Source: Corynebacterium frankenforstense (lineage in GTDB: Bacteria; Actinomycetota; Actinomycetes; Mycobacteriales; Mycobacteriaceae). Taken from it: a stretch of DNA of 64,000 bases. Numbering within the stretch: position 1 is the first letter of the stretch; each line of letters starts with the position of its first letter. The notes beneath the pieces are model-generated. The model worked only from the letters and a program-made list of their open reading frames with translations, was not told the DNA's origin and did not search any database. The stretch is taken from positions 124,001 to 188,000 of the forward strand of contig NZ_JASODI010000003.1 in NCBI RefSeq assembly GCF_030211955.1, given 5' to 3'. A program made the position numbers and the translations under genes. Below are positions 18,106 to 28,139 of this stretch, piece by piece.

Positions 18106-19626
18106 CTAGCGGCCGACGGTCGCCTCGACCACGCCGTCGACGCCCTCGACGGCGATGCGCACCGTGGCGATGCCGTCGGGGTCGACGGTGACCGTCTCCT
18201 CGACCAGGGGGCCGGGGCCGTCCGCACGCCGTTCGACGCGCACCTGGGCGAGCTGCGCGGTGTCGGCACCCGAGAGCGCCGGGTCGAAGGGGACGGTGAC
18301 CTCGGCCAGGAGGCTCAGGTCGCCGGGGGCGCCGTGCTCGGCGTCGAGGGCGGAGTACTCCACGTAGCGGAAGACGCCGACGTTGTGGGCGGCGCGGTAG
18401 CGGCGGGTCACGCGCACGAAGCCGTCCTCGTCGGCCTCCAGGCCGGGGGCGACCAGCGGGTCGAAGCTGACCGCGCGGCCGGCGTCGGTCTCGCGGAAGA
18501 CGCCGATGCCGCGGGCCATGCGGTCGCGCAGGGCGTAGTCGGAGTCAGGGTCGGCGGCGATGCCCAGGCCGACCGCGGTCGAGGCCGTCGGTAGCGGGGA
18601 GCGGTGCACACGCCGGCCGAAGCGCTCGCGCAGCATGCGCGGCACCAGGGGCAGCGCGCTGGCGCCGCCGACGAGGTAGACGCCGGCGATGTCGGTGTCC
18701 GTGAGCGTCTCGTCGGTGCCGACGATCGGGGCGAGTACCTCGAGGGTGCGCTCCACCAGCGGGGTGGCCCGGGCGTAGAAGTCCTTGACGGGCACCACCG
18801 CGACGTCCTCGTCGTCGCCCTCCCCCAGGTCGAGCACGATGCGGCGGGTCTGCGGCTTGATCTGCTCCTTGGCGGTGCGCGCCTCCTCGAGCAGGCGGGT
18901 GCGCACGCGGCGGCCCATCGCGTCGCCGTCGCGGCCGGCGATCTCGAGGGCGCGCCCGAGCAGCGCCTCGTCGAAGTCGTCGCCGCCGAGGCGGTTGACG
19001 CCGAGGGAGTGCTCGACGTGGTGGACGCGGCCGTCGATACGCAGCAGGGTGGCGTCGAAGGTGCCGCCGCCGAGGTCGTAGACGATCACGGAGCTGCGCC
19101 GGCTGTTGAGCGTGGTGCCGTGGCGGTGGGTGTACTCGAAGGCGGCCGCCGAGGGCTCGTTGACCAGGCCGATGACCTCGGCGCCGGCGCGGGCGAAGGC
19201 GTCGATGGTCAGCAGCCGCTGCGCGCTGCCGGCGTGGGCGGGCACGCCGAGCATGATCTCGGGCGCGGCATCCTCCGGCTCGCCGGCGAAGCGCTGGTGG
19301 GCGCGCAGCGTGGCGACGACGTCCGCGGCGAAGGCGGCGAGCACCTCGCCGAGCGGGCGGGTGGTCGAGCCGATGCGCACCGGGGTCTGCTCGGTGGTGT
19401 GCTCCCCGCCGAGCAGGCGCTTGAAGGAGCGGGCCTGGGCCGTCGACTCCGAGAAGACGGCCTCCCAGCCGGTGAGCAGCCCGCCGGCGCCGTCGAGGGC
19501 GACCACCGACGGCAGGTAGTCGTGCGAGTCTCCCGCCGGGTCCACGACGGGGACGACGGGATAGTTGCCGCGGTCCACGACGGCGGCGACGGTGCGGGTG
19601 GTTCCGAAATCAACCCCGAATCTCAT
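18106..19626 (-). CDS. Hsp70-family protein without lid domain
   Basis: 506 residues starting MRFGVDFGTTRTVAAVVDRG, the phosphate-1 motif of the Hsp70/actin fold. Further ATPase motifs are VIVYDLGGGTFDATLL (phosphate 2, about 180) and VYLVGGASALPLVPRMLRERFGR (adenosine motif, about 315). The last 130 residues form beta-rich sequence and there is no alpha-helical lid or EEVD-like tail, unlike DnaK at about 610-640 residues. The start at 19626 is supported by TAGCCT seven bases upstream (leaderless); a longer frame toward mdh lacks a start signal. No grpE or dnaJ neighbour. Such stand-alone Hsp70-like proteins are known in actinobacteria but their clients are not. Confidence 0.85.
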   Translation of the reverse strand: MRFGVDFGTTRTVAAVVDRGNYPVVPVVDPAGDSHDYLPSVVALDGAGGLLTGWEAVFSESTAQARSFKRLLGGEHTTEQTPVRIGSTTRPLGEVLAAFAADVVATLRAHQRFAGEPEDAAPEIMLGVPAHAGSAQRLLTIDAFARAGAEVIGLVNEPSAAAFEYTHRHGTTLNSRRSSVIVYDLGGGTFDATLLRIDGRVHHVEHSLGVNRLGGDDFDEALLGRALEIAGRDGDAMGRRVRTRLLEEARTAKEQIKPQTRRIVLDLGEGDDEDVAVVPVKDFYARATPLVERTLEVLAPIVGTDETLTDTDIAGVYLVGGASALPLVPRMLRERFGRRVHRSPLPTASTAVGLGIAADPDSDYALRDRMARGIGVFRETDAGRAVSFDPLVAPGLEADEDGFVRVTRRYRAAHNVGVFRYVEYSALDAEHGAPGDLSLLAEVTVPFDPALSGADTAQLAQVRVERRADGPGPLVEETVTVDPDGIATVRIAVEGVDGVVEATVGR

Positions 19627-19633
19627 GGCCCAA

Positions 19634-19639
19634 AGGCTA
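19634..19639 (-). promoter_or_regulatory. -10 box TAGCCT of Hsp70-like gene (leaderless)
   Basis: TAGCCT on the minus strand, seven bases before ATG 19626. Confidence 0.55.
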
Positions 19640-19697
19640 TCCCGCGTCGTCGGCCCTGACCCGCCGACGCGCCCGGGGCGCGGGGGTCCAGATACGC

Positions 19698-19733
19698 CAC
19701 ACCCCCCGCGGGATGTGCCTGCGGGGGCGTGTG
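19698..19733 (-). terminator. Probable terminator of mdh
   Basis: Inverted repeat CACACCCCCCGC / GCGGGGGCGTGTG with one bulge and an 11-base loop, 55 bases after the mdh stop. No T-run follows on the minus strand, so its strength is uncertain. Confidence 0.45.
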
Positions 19734-19787
19734 CGGGACCGGCGGTGAGACCGGTCACGGCCTCGGGGCGGCTGTGCCGCGCCCGGA

Positions 19788-21921
<2,134 letters not shown>

Positions 21922-22006
21922 CGCTCCAGCTGCCGTCAGCGGGAGAGCCGGAAAGCCGGTCGCACGGGGGTAGCGGTCAGGCAAAGACATTTACACATGA
22001 ATGAAT

Positions 22007-22038
22007 GAGACGGCCGTCGCGGGTGCGACGGCCGTCTC
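22007..22038. terminator. Bidirectional terminator between TetR gene and clpX
   Basis: Perfect 14-base stem GAGACGGCCGTCGC/GCGACGGCCGTCTC with loop GGGT, followed by ATTCTTTC on the plus strand and by ATTCATTC on the minus strand. Serves both convergent genes. Confidence 0.92.
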
Positions 22039-22070
22039 ATTCTTTCGGGGGTCTGTGCGGCGGCGACCCG

Positions 22071-23360
22071 CTAGGCGGAGCGCTCCTCGGCGGTGGTCTC
22101 GACCTCGAGGCCGACCTCGCCGCGTACCATCTCGGCGGTGACGGTCACGCGCCCGGCGTCGGCGCGGTCCGGGATCTCGAACATCACCGGGACCAGCAGC
22201 TCCTCCATGATCGCGCGCAGGCCGCGGGCTCCGGTGCCGCGCTCGAGGGCCTTGTCCGCGATCGCCTCGAGGGCCTCGTCGGTGAACTCGAGCGCGACGT
22301 CGTCCATCGCCAGCAGCCGCTGGTACTGCTTGACCAGCGCGTTCTTCGGGCGGGTGAGCACGGCGACCAGCGACTCGCGGTCGAGGTTGCGCACGGTGGC
22401 TACGACGGGCAGGCGGCCGATGAACTCGGGGATCAGGCCGAACTTGACCAGGTCCTCGGGCCGGACCTCGGCGAAGATGTCCTTGGACTCGCGCTCGGAG
22501 GCGGTCTCGATCTCGGCGCCGAAGCCGAGGCCCTTCTTGCCCACGCGGTCCTGGATCACCTTGTCCAGGCCGGCGAAGGCGCCGGCGACGATGAACAGGA
22601 TGTTCGAGGTGTCCAGCTGGATGAACTCCTGGTTGGGGTGCTTGCGCCCGCCCTGCGGCGGGATCGAGGCCACGGTGCCCTCGAGGATCTTCAGCAGCGC
22701 CTGCTGCACGCCCTCGCCGGAGACGTCGCGGGTGATAGAGGGGTTCTCCGACTTCCGCGAGATCTTGTCCACCTCGTCGATGTAGATGATCCCGCGCTGG
22801 GCGCGCTGGACGTCGAAGTCCGCGGCCTGCAGCAGCTTGAGCAGGATGTTCTCCACGTCCTCGCCCACGTAGCCGGCCTCGGTGAGGCTGGTCGCGTCGG
22901 CGATGGCGAACGGGACGTCGAGAAGCCGCGCCAGGGTCTGGGCGAGGTAGGTCTTGCCCGAGCCGGTGGGCCCGAGCATGAGGATGTTGGACTTCGCGAT
23001 CTCGACGTCGTCGTCATCGTCGCGCAGGGAGCGCCCGGCCTTGGCGGCCTTGTCGGCCTCGCGGATGCGCTTGTAGTGGTTGTAGACGGCCACCGCGAGG
23101 GTGCGCTTGGCCTCGTCCTGGCCGATGACGTACTCGTCGAGGAACTTCGCGATCTCGCTGGGGCGGGGCAGGCGCGGGGTCTTCTCCTCGTCGGCCGCGG
23201 CCTCGGCACCGATCTCCTCCTCGATGATCTCGTTGCACAGCTCAATGCACTCGTCGCAGATGTACACACCACCGCCGGCGATGAGCTTGCGCACCTGCTT
23301 CTGAGTCTTGCCGCAGAAGGAGCACTTGAGCAGGTCGGCGCTTTCTTGCATGCGTGCCAT
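22071..23360 (-). CDS. clpX: ATP-dependent Clp protease ATP-binding subunit ClpX
   Basis: AAA+ unfoldase that feeds substrates to ClpP. 429 residues. N-terminal zinc-binding domain with C13-C16 and C35-C38 ([18 protein letters not shown]), Walker A GPTGSGKT near 125, Walker [11 protein letters not shown] near 190, the ClpP-docking IGF-type loop region, and sensor arginine [13 protein letters not shown]. An in-frame ATG three codons downstream is a possible alternative start. clpP1P2 lie 36 kb away in the same window, so the partner genes are separated as usual in actinobacteria. Confidence 0.98.
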   Translation of the reverse strand: MARMQESADLLKCSFCGKTQKQVRKLIAGGGVYICDECIELCNEIIEEEIGAEAAADEEKTPRLPRPSEIAKFLDEYVIGQDEAKRTLAVAVYNHYKRIREADKAAKAGRSLRDDDDDVEIAKSNILMLGPTGSGKTYLAQTLARLLDVPFAIADATSLTEAGYVGEDVENILLKLLQAADFDVQRAQRGIIYIDEVDKISRKSENPSITRDVSGEGVQQALLKILEGTVASIPPQGGRKHPNQEFIQLDTSNILFIVAGAFAGLDKVIQDRVGKKGLGFGAEIETASERESKDIFAEVRPEDLVKFGLIPEFIGRLPVVATVRNLDRESLVAVLTRPKNALVKQYQRLLAMDDVALEFTDEALEAIADKALERGTGARGLRAIMEELLVPVMFEIPDRADAGRVTVTAEMVRGEVGLEVETTAEERSA

Positions 23361-23536
23361 AAGCCGGTCTACGTCTCACTTCGTGTCGAGGAAAGGGGTC
23401 ATCCGCGGCGCGGGGACACCGCCCCCACGCCGCGACTTCACCCCCACTTTAGCGGCACTTCGCCACCGGCCTCGAACGCGCAGCGCGTGGCGGTTCGACG
23501 GGGCGTGACGGCCCTCCCGAGCGGGGGTGGACGGCC

Positions 23537-24184
23537 TCAGGCGAGACCCTCGGCGACCTCGAAGGAGGCGTCGGTGAGCTCGCGGACCTCGTCTACGGTC
23601 ACGCCGTCGGCGCACTCGACGAGGGTCAGGCCCTCGAGCGGGTCCACGGTGAAGACGGCGTGCGAGCTGATGATCATGTCGACGCAGCGCGAGCCGGTCA
23701 GCGGCAGCACGCAGCGCTCGAGGATCTTCGAGGTGCCCTTCTTGGTGACGTGGTCGGTGACGACGATGACCTTCTTGGCGCCGTGCACCAGGTCCATCGC
23801 CCCGCCCATGCCGCGGACCATCTTGCCGGGGACCATCCAGTTGGCCAGGTCGCCGTGGGCGGAGACCTCCATGGCACCGAGCACGGCGACGTCGATGGCC
23901 TTCGAGCGGATCATGCCGAAGGAGTCGGAGGAGGCGAAGAAGGAGCCGCCGGGGTTGACGGTGATCGTCTCCTTGCCGGCGTTGATCAGCTCGGGGTCGA
24001 CCTCGTCCTCGGTCGGGTACGGGCCGACGCCGAGCACACCGTTCTCGGAGTGGATGACGACCTCCACCCCGGGCTCGATGAAGCCGGGGATCAGGGTGGG
24101 GATGCCGATGCCGAGGTTGACGTACTGGCCGTCCTCGAGCTCCCGGGCCGCACGCGCAGCCATCTGTTCGCGGTTCCAGGTCAC
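23537..24184 (-). CDS. pcaJ: 3-oxoadipate CoA-transferase subunit B
   Basis: With PcaI it moves CoA from succinyl-CoA to 3-oxoadipate. 215 residues with the beta-subunit pattern [32 protein letters not shown]; the catalytic glutamate lies in [22 protein letters not shown] and [15 protein letters not shown] are also typical. The ATG overlaps the pcaI stop by 4 bases (ATGA), ensuring equal subunit production. Last gene of the minus-strand pcaIJ unit. Confidence 0.96.
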   Translation of the reverse strand: MTWNREQMAARAARELEDGQYVNLGIGIPTLIPGFIEPGVEVVIHSENGVLGVGPYPTEDEVDPELINAGKETITVNPGGSFFASSDSFGMIRSKAIDVAVLGAMEVSAHGDLANWMVPGKMVRGMGGAMDLVHGAKKVIVVTDHVTKKGTSKILERCVLPLTGSRCVDMIISSHAVFTVDPLEGLTLVECADGVTVDEVRELTDASFEVAEGLA

Positions 24185-24936
24185 TTGCGCACCGTCCTGT
24201 TCTCGATTCCGGTCTCCTGCGGGCCGACGACGACCACCCGGTCGACGTAGATGCCGGGCACGTGGACCTCGTCGGGCGCGACGGCGTCGACGAGCTCCTC
24301 GACCTGCACGATGGTCACCGCCGCGCAGCGGGCGGCGTCCGGGTTGAAGTTGCGGGCCGTCTCGTGGAAGACGAGGTTGCCGAAGCGGTCGGCCTTGGCC
24401 GCGTGCACGAGGGCGAAGTCGGCGGTGATCGCCTCCTCCAGCACGTAGAGCTCGCCGTTGAACTCGCGGGTCTCCTTCGGCCTGGAGGTCTCCGCGACCG
24501 CGCCGTCGGAGGCGTAGCGCACGGGCAACCCGCCGTCGGCGAGCTGGGTGCCCACGCCGGCCTTGGTGTAGAAGGCCGGGACGCCGGCACCGCCCGCGCG
24601 CATGCGCTCGGCCAGGGTGCCCTGCGGGGTGAACTCCACGGAGAGCTCGCCCTCGAGGTAGCGCCGGGCGTACTCGCGGTTGGAGCCGATGTAGCTGCCG
24701 ATCGAGCGGGAGATGCGCCCGTCCTCGAGCAGCAGGCCCAGGCCGAAGCCGTCGGTGCCCAGGTTGTTGGAGATGACGGTCAGGTCACCGGCGCCGGTGT
24801 CGGCGAGGTGCTCGCGCAGCGCGTCGATGAGGCGGGCCGGGATGCCCACCAGACCGAAACCGCCGACGGCGATCGCCGCACCCGAGTCGATGTCGTGCAC
24901 CGCGTCACGTGGTGAGGAAACTGTCTTGTCGATCAT
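24181..24936 (-). CDS. pcaI: 3-oxoadipate CoA-transferase subunit A
   Basis: Alpha subunit of the CoA-transferase, 251 residues from [19 protein letters not shown]. The glycine-rich CoA-binding pattern [20 protein letters not shown] and [15 protein letters not shown] are family hallmarks. The start is chosen because a TACACT box lies seven bases upstream (leaderless); the longer open frame overlaps pcaR control DNA. Divergent from pcaR. A PcaR-type dyad lies 40-54 bases upstream of the predicted transcription start. Confidence 0.96.
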   Translation of the reverse strand: MIDKTVSSPRDAVHDIDSGAAIAVGGFGLVGIPARLIDALREHLADTGAGDLTVISNNLGTDGFGLGLLLEDGRISRSIGSYIGSNREYARRYLEGELSVEFTPQGTLAERMRAGGAGVPAFYTKAGVGTQLADGGLPVRYASDGAVAETSRPKETREFNGELYVLEEAITADFALVHAAKADRFGNLVFHETARNFNPDAARCAAVTIVQVEELVDAVAPDEVHVPGIYVDRVVVVGPQETGIENRTVRK

Positions 24937-24943
24937 GCGGCGG

Positions 24944-24949
24944 AGTGTA
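24944..24949 (-). promoter_or_regulatory. -10 box TACACT of pcaIJ (leaderless)
   Basis: TACACT on the minus strand, seven bases before ATG 24936, within the palindrome GAGTGTACACTC (24943-24954). Confidence 0.55.
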
Positions 24950-24975
24950 CACTCAAGTTCACGCAATGCACATGA

Positions 24976-24990
24976 GTTCGCATTGCGAAC
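24976..24990. promoter_or_regulatory. PcaR-type operator between pcaI and pcaR
   Basis: GTTCGCATTGCGAAC, a perfect 7+1+7 dyad. It matches the near-copy before pcaH in 14 of 15 positions. A second, overlapping inverted pair GCAATGC/GCATTGC extends it toward pcaI. IclR regulators bind such GTTCGC-type dyads. It lies 27 bases above the pcaI -10 box and 59 bases before the pcaR ATG. Confidence 0.7.
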
Positions 24991-25048
24991 GCCGCGACAC
25001 CCCCGCCGACACCCCGCGACGATCGGCAGACAGAGGAGGAAACCACCA

Positions 25049-25837
25049 ATGACCAGCACTTCCGGCGAATCGGCGCCCCAGCCCGTGCAGTCACTGGTGC
25101 GGGGGCTGGCCGTCATCCGCACCTTCGACGCGACCCGGCCGCGGCAGACGCTCAGCCAGGTCGCCGAGGCCACCGGGCTGGCACGGGCCACGGCCCGTCG
25201 TTTCCTGCACACCCTCGTCGGCCTGGGCTACGCCGCCACCGACGGCACCGAGTTCTGGCTCACCCCCAAGATCCTCGAGCTCGGCTACAGCTACATGTCC
25301 GGCCTCGGGCTGCCGGCCATCGCGCAGCCGCACCTGGAGGCCTGCTCCCGGGACCTCGACGAGTCCTGCTCGATGGCCGTGCTCGACGGCGCGGAGATCG
25401 TCTACGTCAACCGCGTGCCGGTCCGCCGGATCATGACGGTCTCCATCACGGTGGGCACCCGTTTTCCTGCCCACGCCACCTCGATGGGCCGCGTGCTCCT
25501 CGGCGCGCTCGACGACGACGAGCTCTCCCGGCTCCTGGCCGCCGAGCCGCCGCACCGCATCACCGGCCGCACGACGGTCGACACCGACCGGCTCATCGCG
25601 GAGATCGGCCAGGCGCGGGCCCAGGGCTGGAGCCTGGTCAACCAGGAGCTCGAGGCCGGCCTGCGCTCCCTGGCAGCGCCCGTCACGGACGCCGATGGAC
25701 GCGTGGTCGCCGCCGTCAACGCCTCGACGCAGACCGCCACCCGCGACCTCGACGAGCTGCACAACCGATTCCTCCCGAGGCTGCGCGAGGCAGCCCGCGC
25801 CATCAGTGCCGACGTCGCCGTGGCCGGGCGGAGCTGA
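25049..25837 (+). CDS. pcaR: IclR-family regulator of the pca genes
   Basis: 262 residues from MTSTSGESAPQPVQSLVRGL; GAGGAGG lies about 10 bases upstream. N-terminal winged helix (SLVRGLAVIRTFDATRPRQTLSQVAEATGLARATARRFL in two parts, about 12-60), then the IclR effector domain with SMAVLDGAEIVYVNRV, TRFPAHATSMGRVLLG and SLVNQELEAGLRSLAAPV. First gene of a plus-strand unit pcaR-pcaF-pcaD, divergent from pcaIJ. In C. glutamicum PcaR is reported as a repressor of pca genes; the site geometry found here leaves activation open. Confidence 0.93.
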   Translation: MTSTSGESAPQPVQSLVRGLAVIRTFDATRPRQTLSQVAEATGLARATARRFLHTLVGLGYAATDGTEFWLTPKILELGYSYMSGLGLPAIAQPHLEACSRDLDESCSMAVLDGAEIVYVNRVPVRRIMTVSITVGTRFPAHATSMGRVLLGALDDDELSRLLAAEPPHRITGRTTVDTDRLIAEIGQARAQGWSLVNQELEAGLRSLAAPVTDADGRVVAAVNASTQTATRDLDELHNRFLPRLREAARAISADVAVAGRS

Positions 25838-25911
25838 CCGAACCCGGCCGCGCGAAGCGCCCCCGGAAAAAGACCCAGCACGACCGAGAACCCCGAGATC
25901 CAGGAGAAGAG

Positions 25912-27177
25912 ATGACCGACACCACCGCTTCCACCGCCACTCCCCGCCCCGACGACGTCGTCCTCTGCGCTCCGCTGCGCACCCCCGTGGGCCGCTACGG
26001 CGGCGCCTTCAGGAACGTGCCCGTCCAGGACCTCGCCGCGACCGTGGTCCGCGCGATCCTCGAGCGCACCGGGCTCACCCCGGAGGACATTGACGACCTG
26101 ATCCTCGGCCAGTCCTCCCCCAACGGCTCCGCCCCCGCCCTCGGCCGCGTCGTCGCCCTCGACGCCGGCCTCGGCGAGAAGGTCCCCGGCATGCAGCTCG
26201 ACCGGCGCTGCGGCTCCGGCCTGCAGGCGGTCGCCACCGCCGCGGCGCACGTGGCCACCGGCGCGGCCGACCTGATCATCGCCGGCGGCGCCGAGAGCAT
26301 GTCGCGCACCGAATACACCGTCTCCCCCGACGTCCGGTGGGGCGTCAAGGGCGGCGACCTCGAGCTGCGCGACCGGCTCGCCGAGGCCCGCGAGGCCGCC
26401 GGCGGGCGCAACCACCCGATCCCGGGCGGGATGATCGAGACCGCGGAGAACCTCCGCGCCGAGCACTCCATCCCGCGCGAGTTGCAGGACGCGCTGGCCG
26501 CCGAGAGCCACCGCCGCGCCGTGGCCGCCCAGGAGGCCGGGACCTTCGACGCCGAGATCGTGCCGGTGACCGTCCCCCAGCGCAAGGGCGACCCCGTCGT
26601 CGTCGACCGCGACGAGCACCCACGCGCCGACAGCACCCCGGAGAAGCTGGCGAAGCTGCGCCCCGTGCGCGGCAAGGTCGACGAGGCCGCCACCGTCACG
26701 GCGGGCAACGCCTCCGGGCAGAACGACGGCGCCGCGGCCATGGTCGTCACCACCCGGGCCCGCGCCGAGGAGCTGGGGCTTGCCCCCGCGGCCGCGCTGC
26801 GCGGCTGGGCCGTGGCGGGCGTCGCCCCCGAGACGATGGGCATCGGCCCCGTCCCGGCCACCGCCAAGGTCCTCGACCGCCTCGGGCTGGCCCTGGACGA
26901 CATCGACCTCATCGAGCTCAACGAGGCCTTCGCCGCCCAGGCCCTCGCGGTCCTGGACGAGTGGGGCGTGAGCGCCGACGACCCGAGGCTCAACCCGTTG
27001 GGCTCGGGCATCTCGCTCGGCCACCCGGTCGGCGCCACCGGCGCGCGCATGCTGGTCACCGCCTGCCACGAGATGGCGCGCACCGACGCCCACCGTGCGC
27101 TGGTGACCATGTGCATCGGCGGCGGGCAGGGCCTGGCCGCCGTGCTCGAGCACGAGACCGCCGACGCCGGGAACTGA
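25912..27177 (+). CDS. pcaF: 3-oxoadipyl-CoA thiolase
   Basis: Last step of the beta-ketoadipate pathway: cleaves 3-oxoadipyl-CoA to succinyl-CoA and acetyl-CoA. 421 residues. Acylated cysteine C100 (DRRCGSGLQ), GHPVGATGARM with the base histidine, and C-terminal MCIGGGQG with the second cysteine. The assignment rests on position between pcaR and pcaD; the fold alone fits any acetyl-CoA acyltransferase. CAGGAGAAGAG precedes the ATG; 74 bases separate it from pcaR. Confidence 0.93.
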   Translation: MTDTTASTATPRPDDVVLCAPLRTPVGRYGGAFRNVPVQDLAATVVRAILERTGLTPEDIDDLILGQSSPNGSAPALGRVVALDAGLGEKVPGMQLDRRCGSGLQAVATAAAHVATGAADLIIAGGAESMSRTEYTVSPDVRWGVKGGDLELRDRLAEAREAAGGRNHPIPGGMIETAENLRAEHSIPRELQDALAAESHRRAVAAQEAGTFDAEIVPVTVPQRKGDPVVVDRDEHPRADSTPEKLAKLRPVRGKVDEAATVTAGNASGQNDGAAAMVVTTRARAEELGLAPAAALRGWAVAGVAPETMGIGPVPATAKVLDRLGLALDDIDLIELNEAFAAQALAVLDEWGVSADDPRLNPLGSGISLGHPVGATGARMLVTACHEMARTDAHRALVTMCIGGGQGLAAVLEHETADAGN

Positions 27178-27224
27178 ACCGGCACCACCTGAAACCTGAA
27201 AAGCCCCACAGGAAGGAAGACACC

Positions 27225-28004
27225 ATGGTGCTGCGACACCTCGAATACGGCCCGACCGCCGGCGAGACCGGGCGCGACGGAGCCACGGCCCCGGTCGTCC
27301 TGCTCGGCTCGATCGCCTCGGACCCGGACATGTGGCTCCCCCAGCTCGACGCGCTGGCCCGCGACCGCCGCGTCATCGCGCTGAACTACCACGGCCACGG
27401 CGGCACGCCCGTGCCCGCCGGCGCCCCGACCGACATGTCCGGGGTGACCGCCGAGGTGCTGGCCACCCTCGACGGACTCGGCGTCGAGGACTTCGACGTC
27501 GTCGGGCTCTCCCTGGGCGGGGCGATCGCCCAGGCGCTGGCCGCCGGCTCACCCCGGGTGCGCCGCGCGGCGTTCCTGTGCACGGCCACCTCCTTCGGCG
27601 GCGCCGAGAAGTGGAACGCCCGCGCCGAGCTCACCTCCGCCGAGGGCATGGCGCCCATGGTCGACGGCGTGCTGGACCTGTGGGTGACCCCCACCTTCCG
27701 CCGCGACCACGCCGCGACCACCGGCCGGCTGCGGGACATGATCGCCGCCACCGACGGCGCCGGCTACACCGCCTACGCCCGGGTGCTCGCCGACTTCGAC
27801 TCGCGCGGCGTCCTGCCGGAGATCACCTGCCCCGTGCTCACCCTGGCCGGTTCCGACGACGTCTCGACCCCGCCCGCGGCCCTCGCGGAGATCGCGGGTC
27901 TGGTCTCCGGGCCGGTCGAGTCCGTGGAGGTGCCCGGCGCGCACGTGCCCACCGTCGAGTCCCCGGACGAGGTCACCGAGGCCCTGCGGAACTTCCTCGG
28001 CTGA
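27225..28004 (+). CDS. pcaD: 3-oxoadipate enol-lactonase
   Basis: Alpha/beta hydrolase opening the enol-lactone to 3-oxoadipate. 259 residues. Nucleophile S96 in GLSLGG, acid in GSDDVSTP, histidine in PGAHVPTVE; oxyanion region LGSIASDPDMW. ATG 27225 is chosen, with AGGAAGGAAG upstream. It is a stand-alone PcaD, not fused to PcaC as in some actinobacteria (PcaL). pcaC is instead found with pcaHGB on the opposite strand. Confidence 0.94.
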   Translation: MVLRHLEYGPTAGETGRDGATAPVVLLGSIASDPDMWLPQLDALARDRRVIALNYHGHGGTPVPAGAPTDMSGVTAEVLATLDGLGVEDFDVVGLSLGGAIAQALAAGSPRVRRAAFLCTATSFGGAEKWNARAELTSAEGMAPMVDGVLDLWVTPTFRRDHAATTGRLRDMIAATDGAGYTAYARVLADFDSRGVLPEITCPVLTLAGSDDVSTPPAALAEIAGLVSGPVESVEVPGAHVPTVESPDEVTEALRNFLG

Positions 28005-28100
28005 ATACCACCGAAATTCGCCACCGGCCCGACGCATCGTCGGACACAGCGACGATAAGGTAGCGGCAACAGCAATCACACTCAGCTTGAGGGCTCAGCC

Positions 28101-28139
28101 ATGCACGTCACGATCTCAACCACCGGGTCGCCGCGGTGA
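28101..28139 (+). CDS. Possible 12-residue leader peptide coupled to pcaO
   Basis: ATG at 28101 with GAGGG eight bases upstream opens a short frame, MHVTISTTGSPR, that stops at TGA 28137-28139. That stop overlaps the pcaO GTG by four bases (GTGA). pcaO itself has no good ribosome-binding site, so its translation may depend on ribosomes ending this leader. No known attenuator peptide resembles it. Seen by inspection only. Confidence 0.35.
   Translation: MHVTISTTGSPR

Noticed and set aside
24943..24954. GAGTGTACACTC as a separate operator
   Set aside because: It is a perfect 12-base palindrome but is largely formed by the pcaI -10 box TACACT and has no second copy before pcaH, so it is not called an operator by itself.
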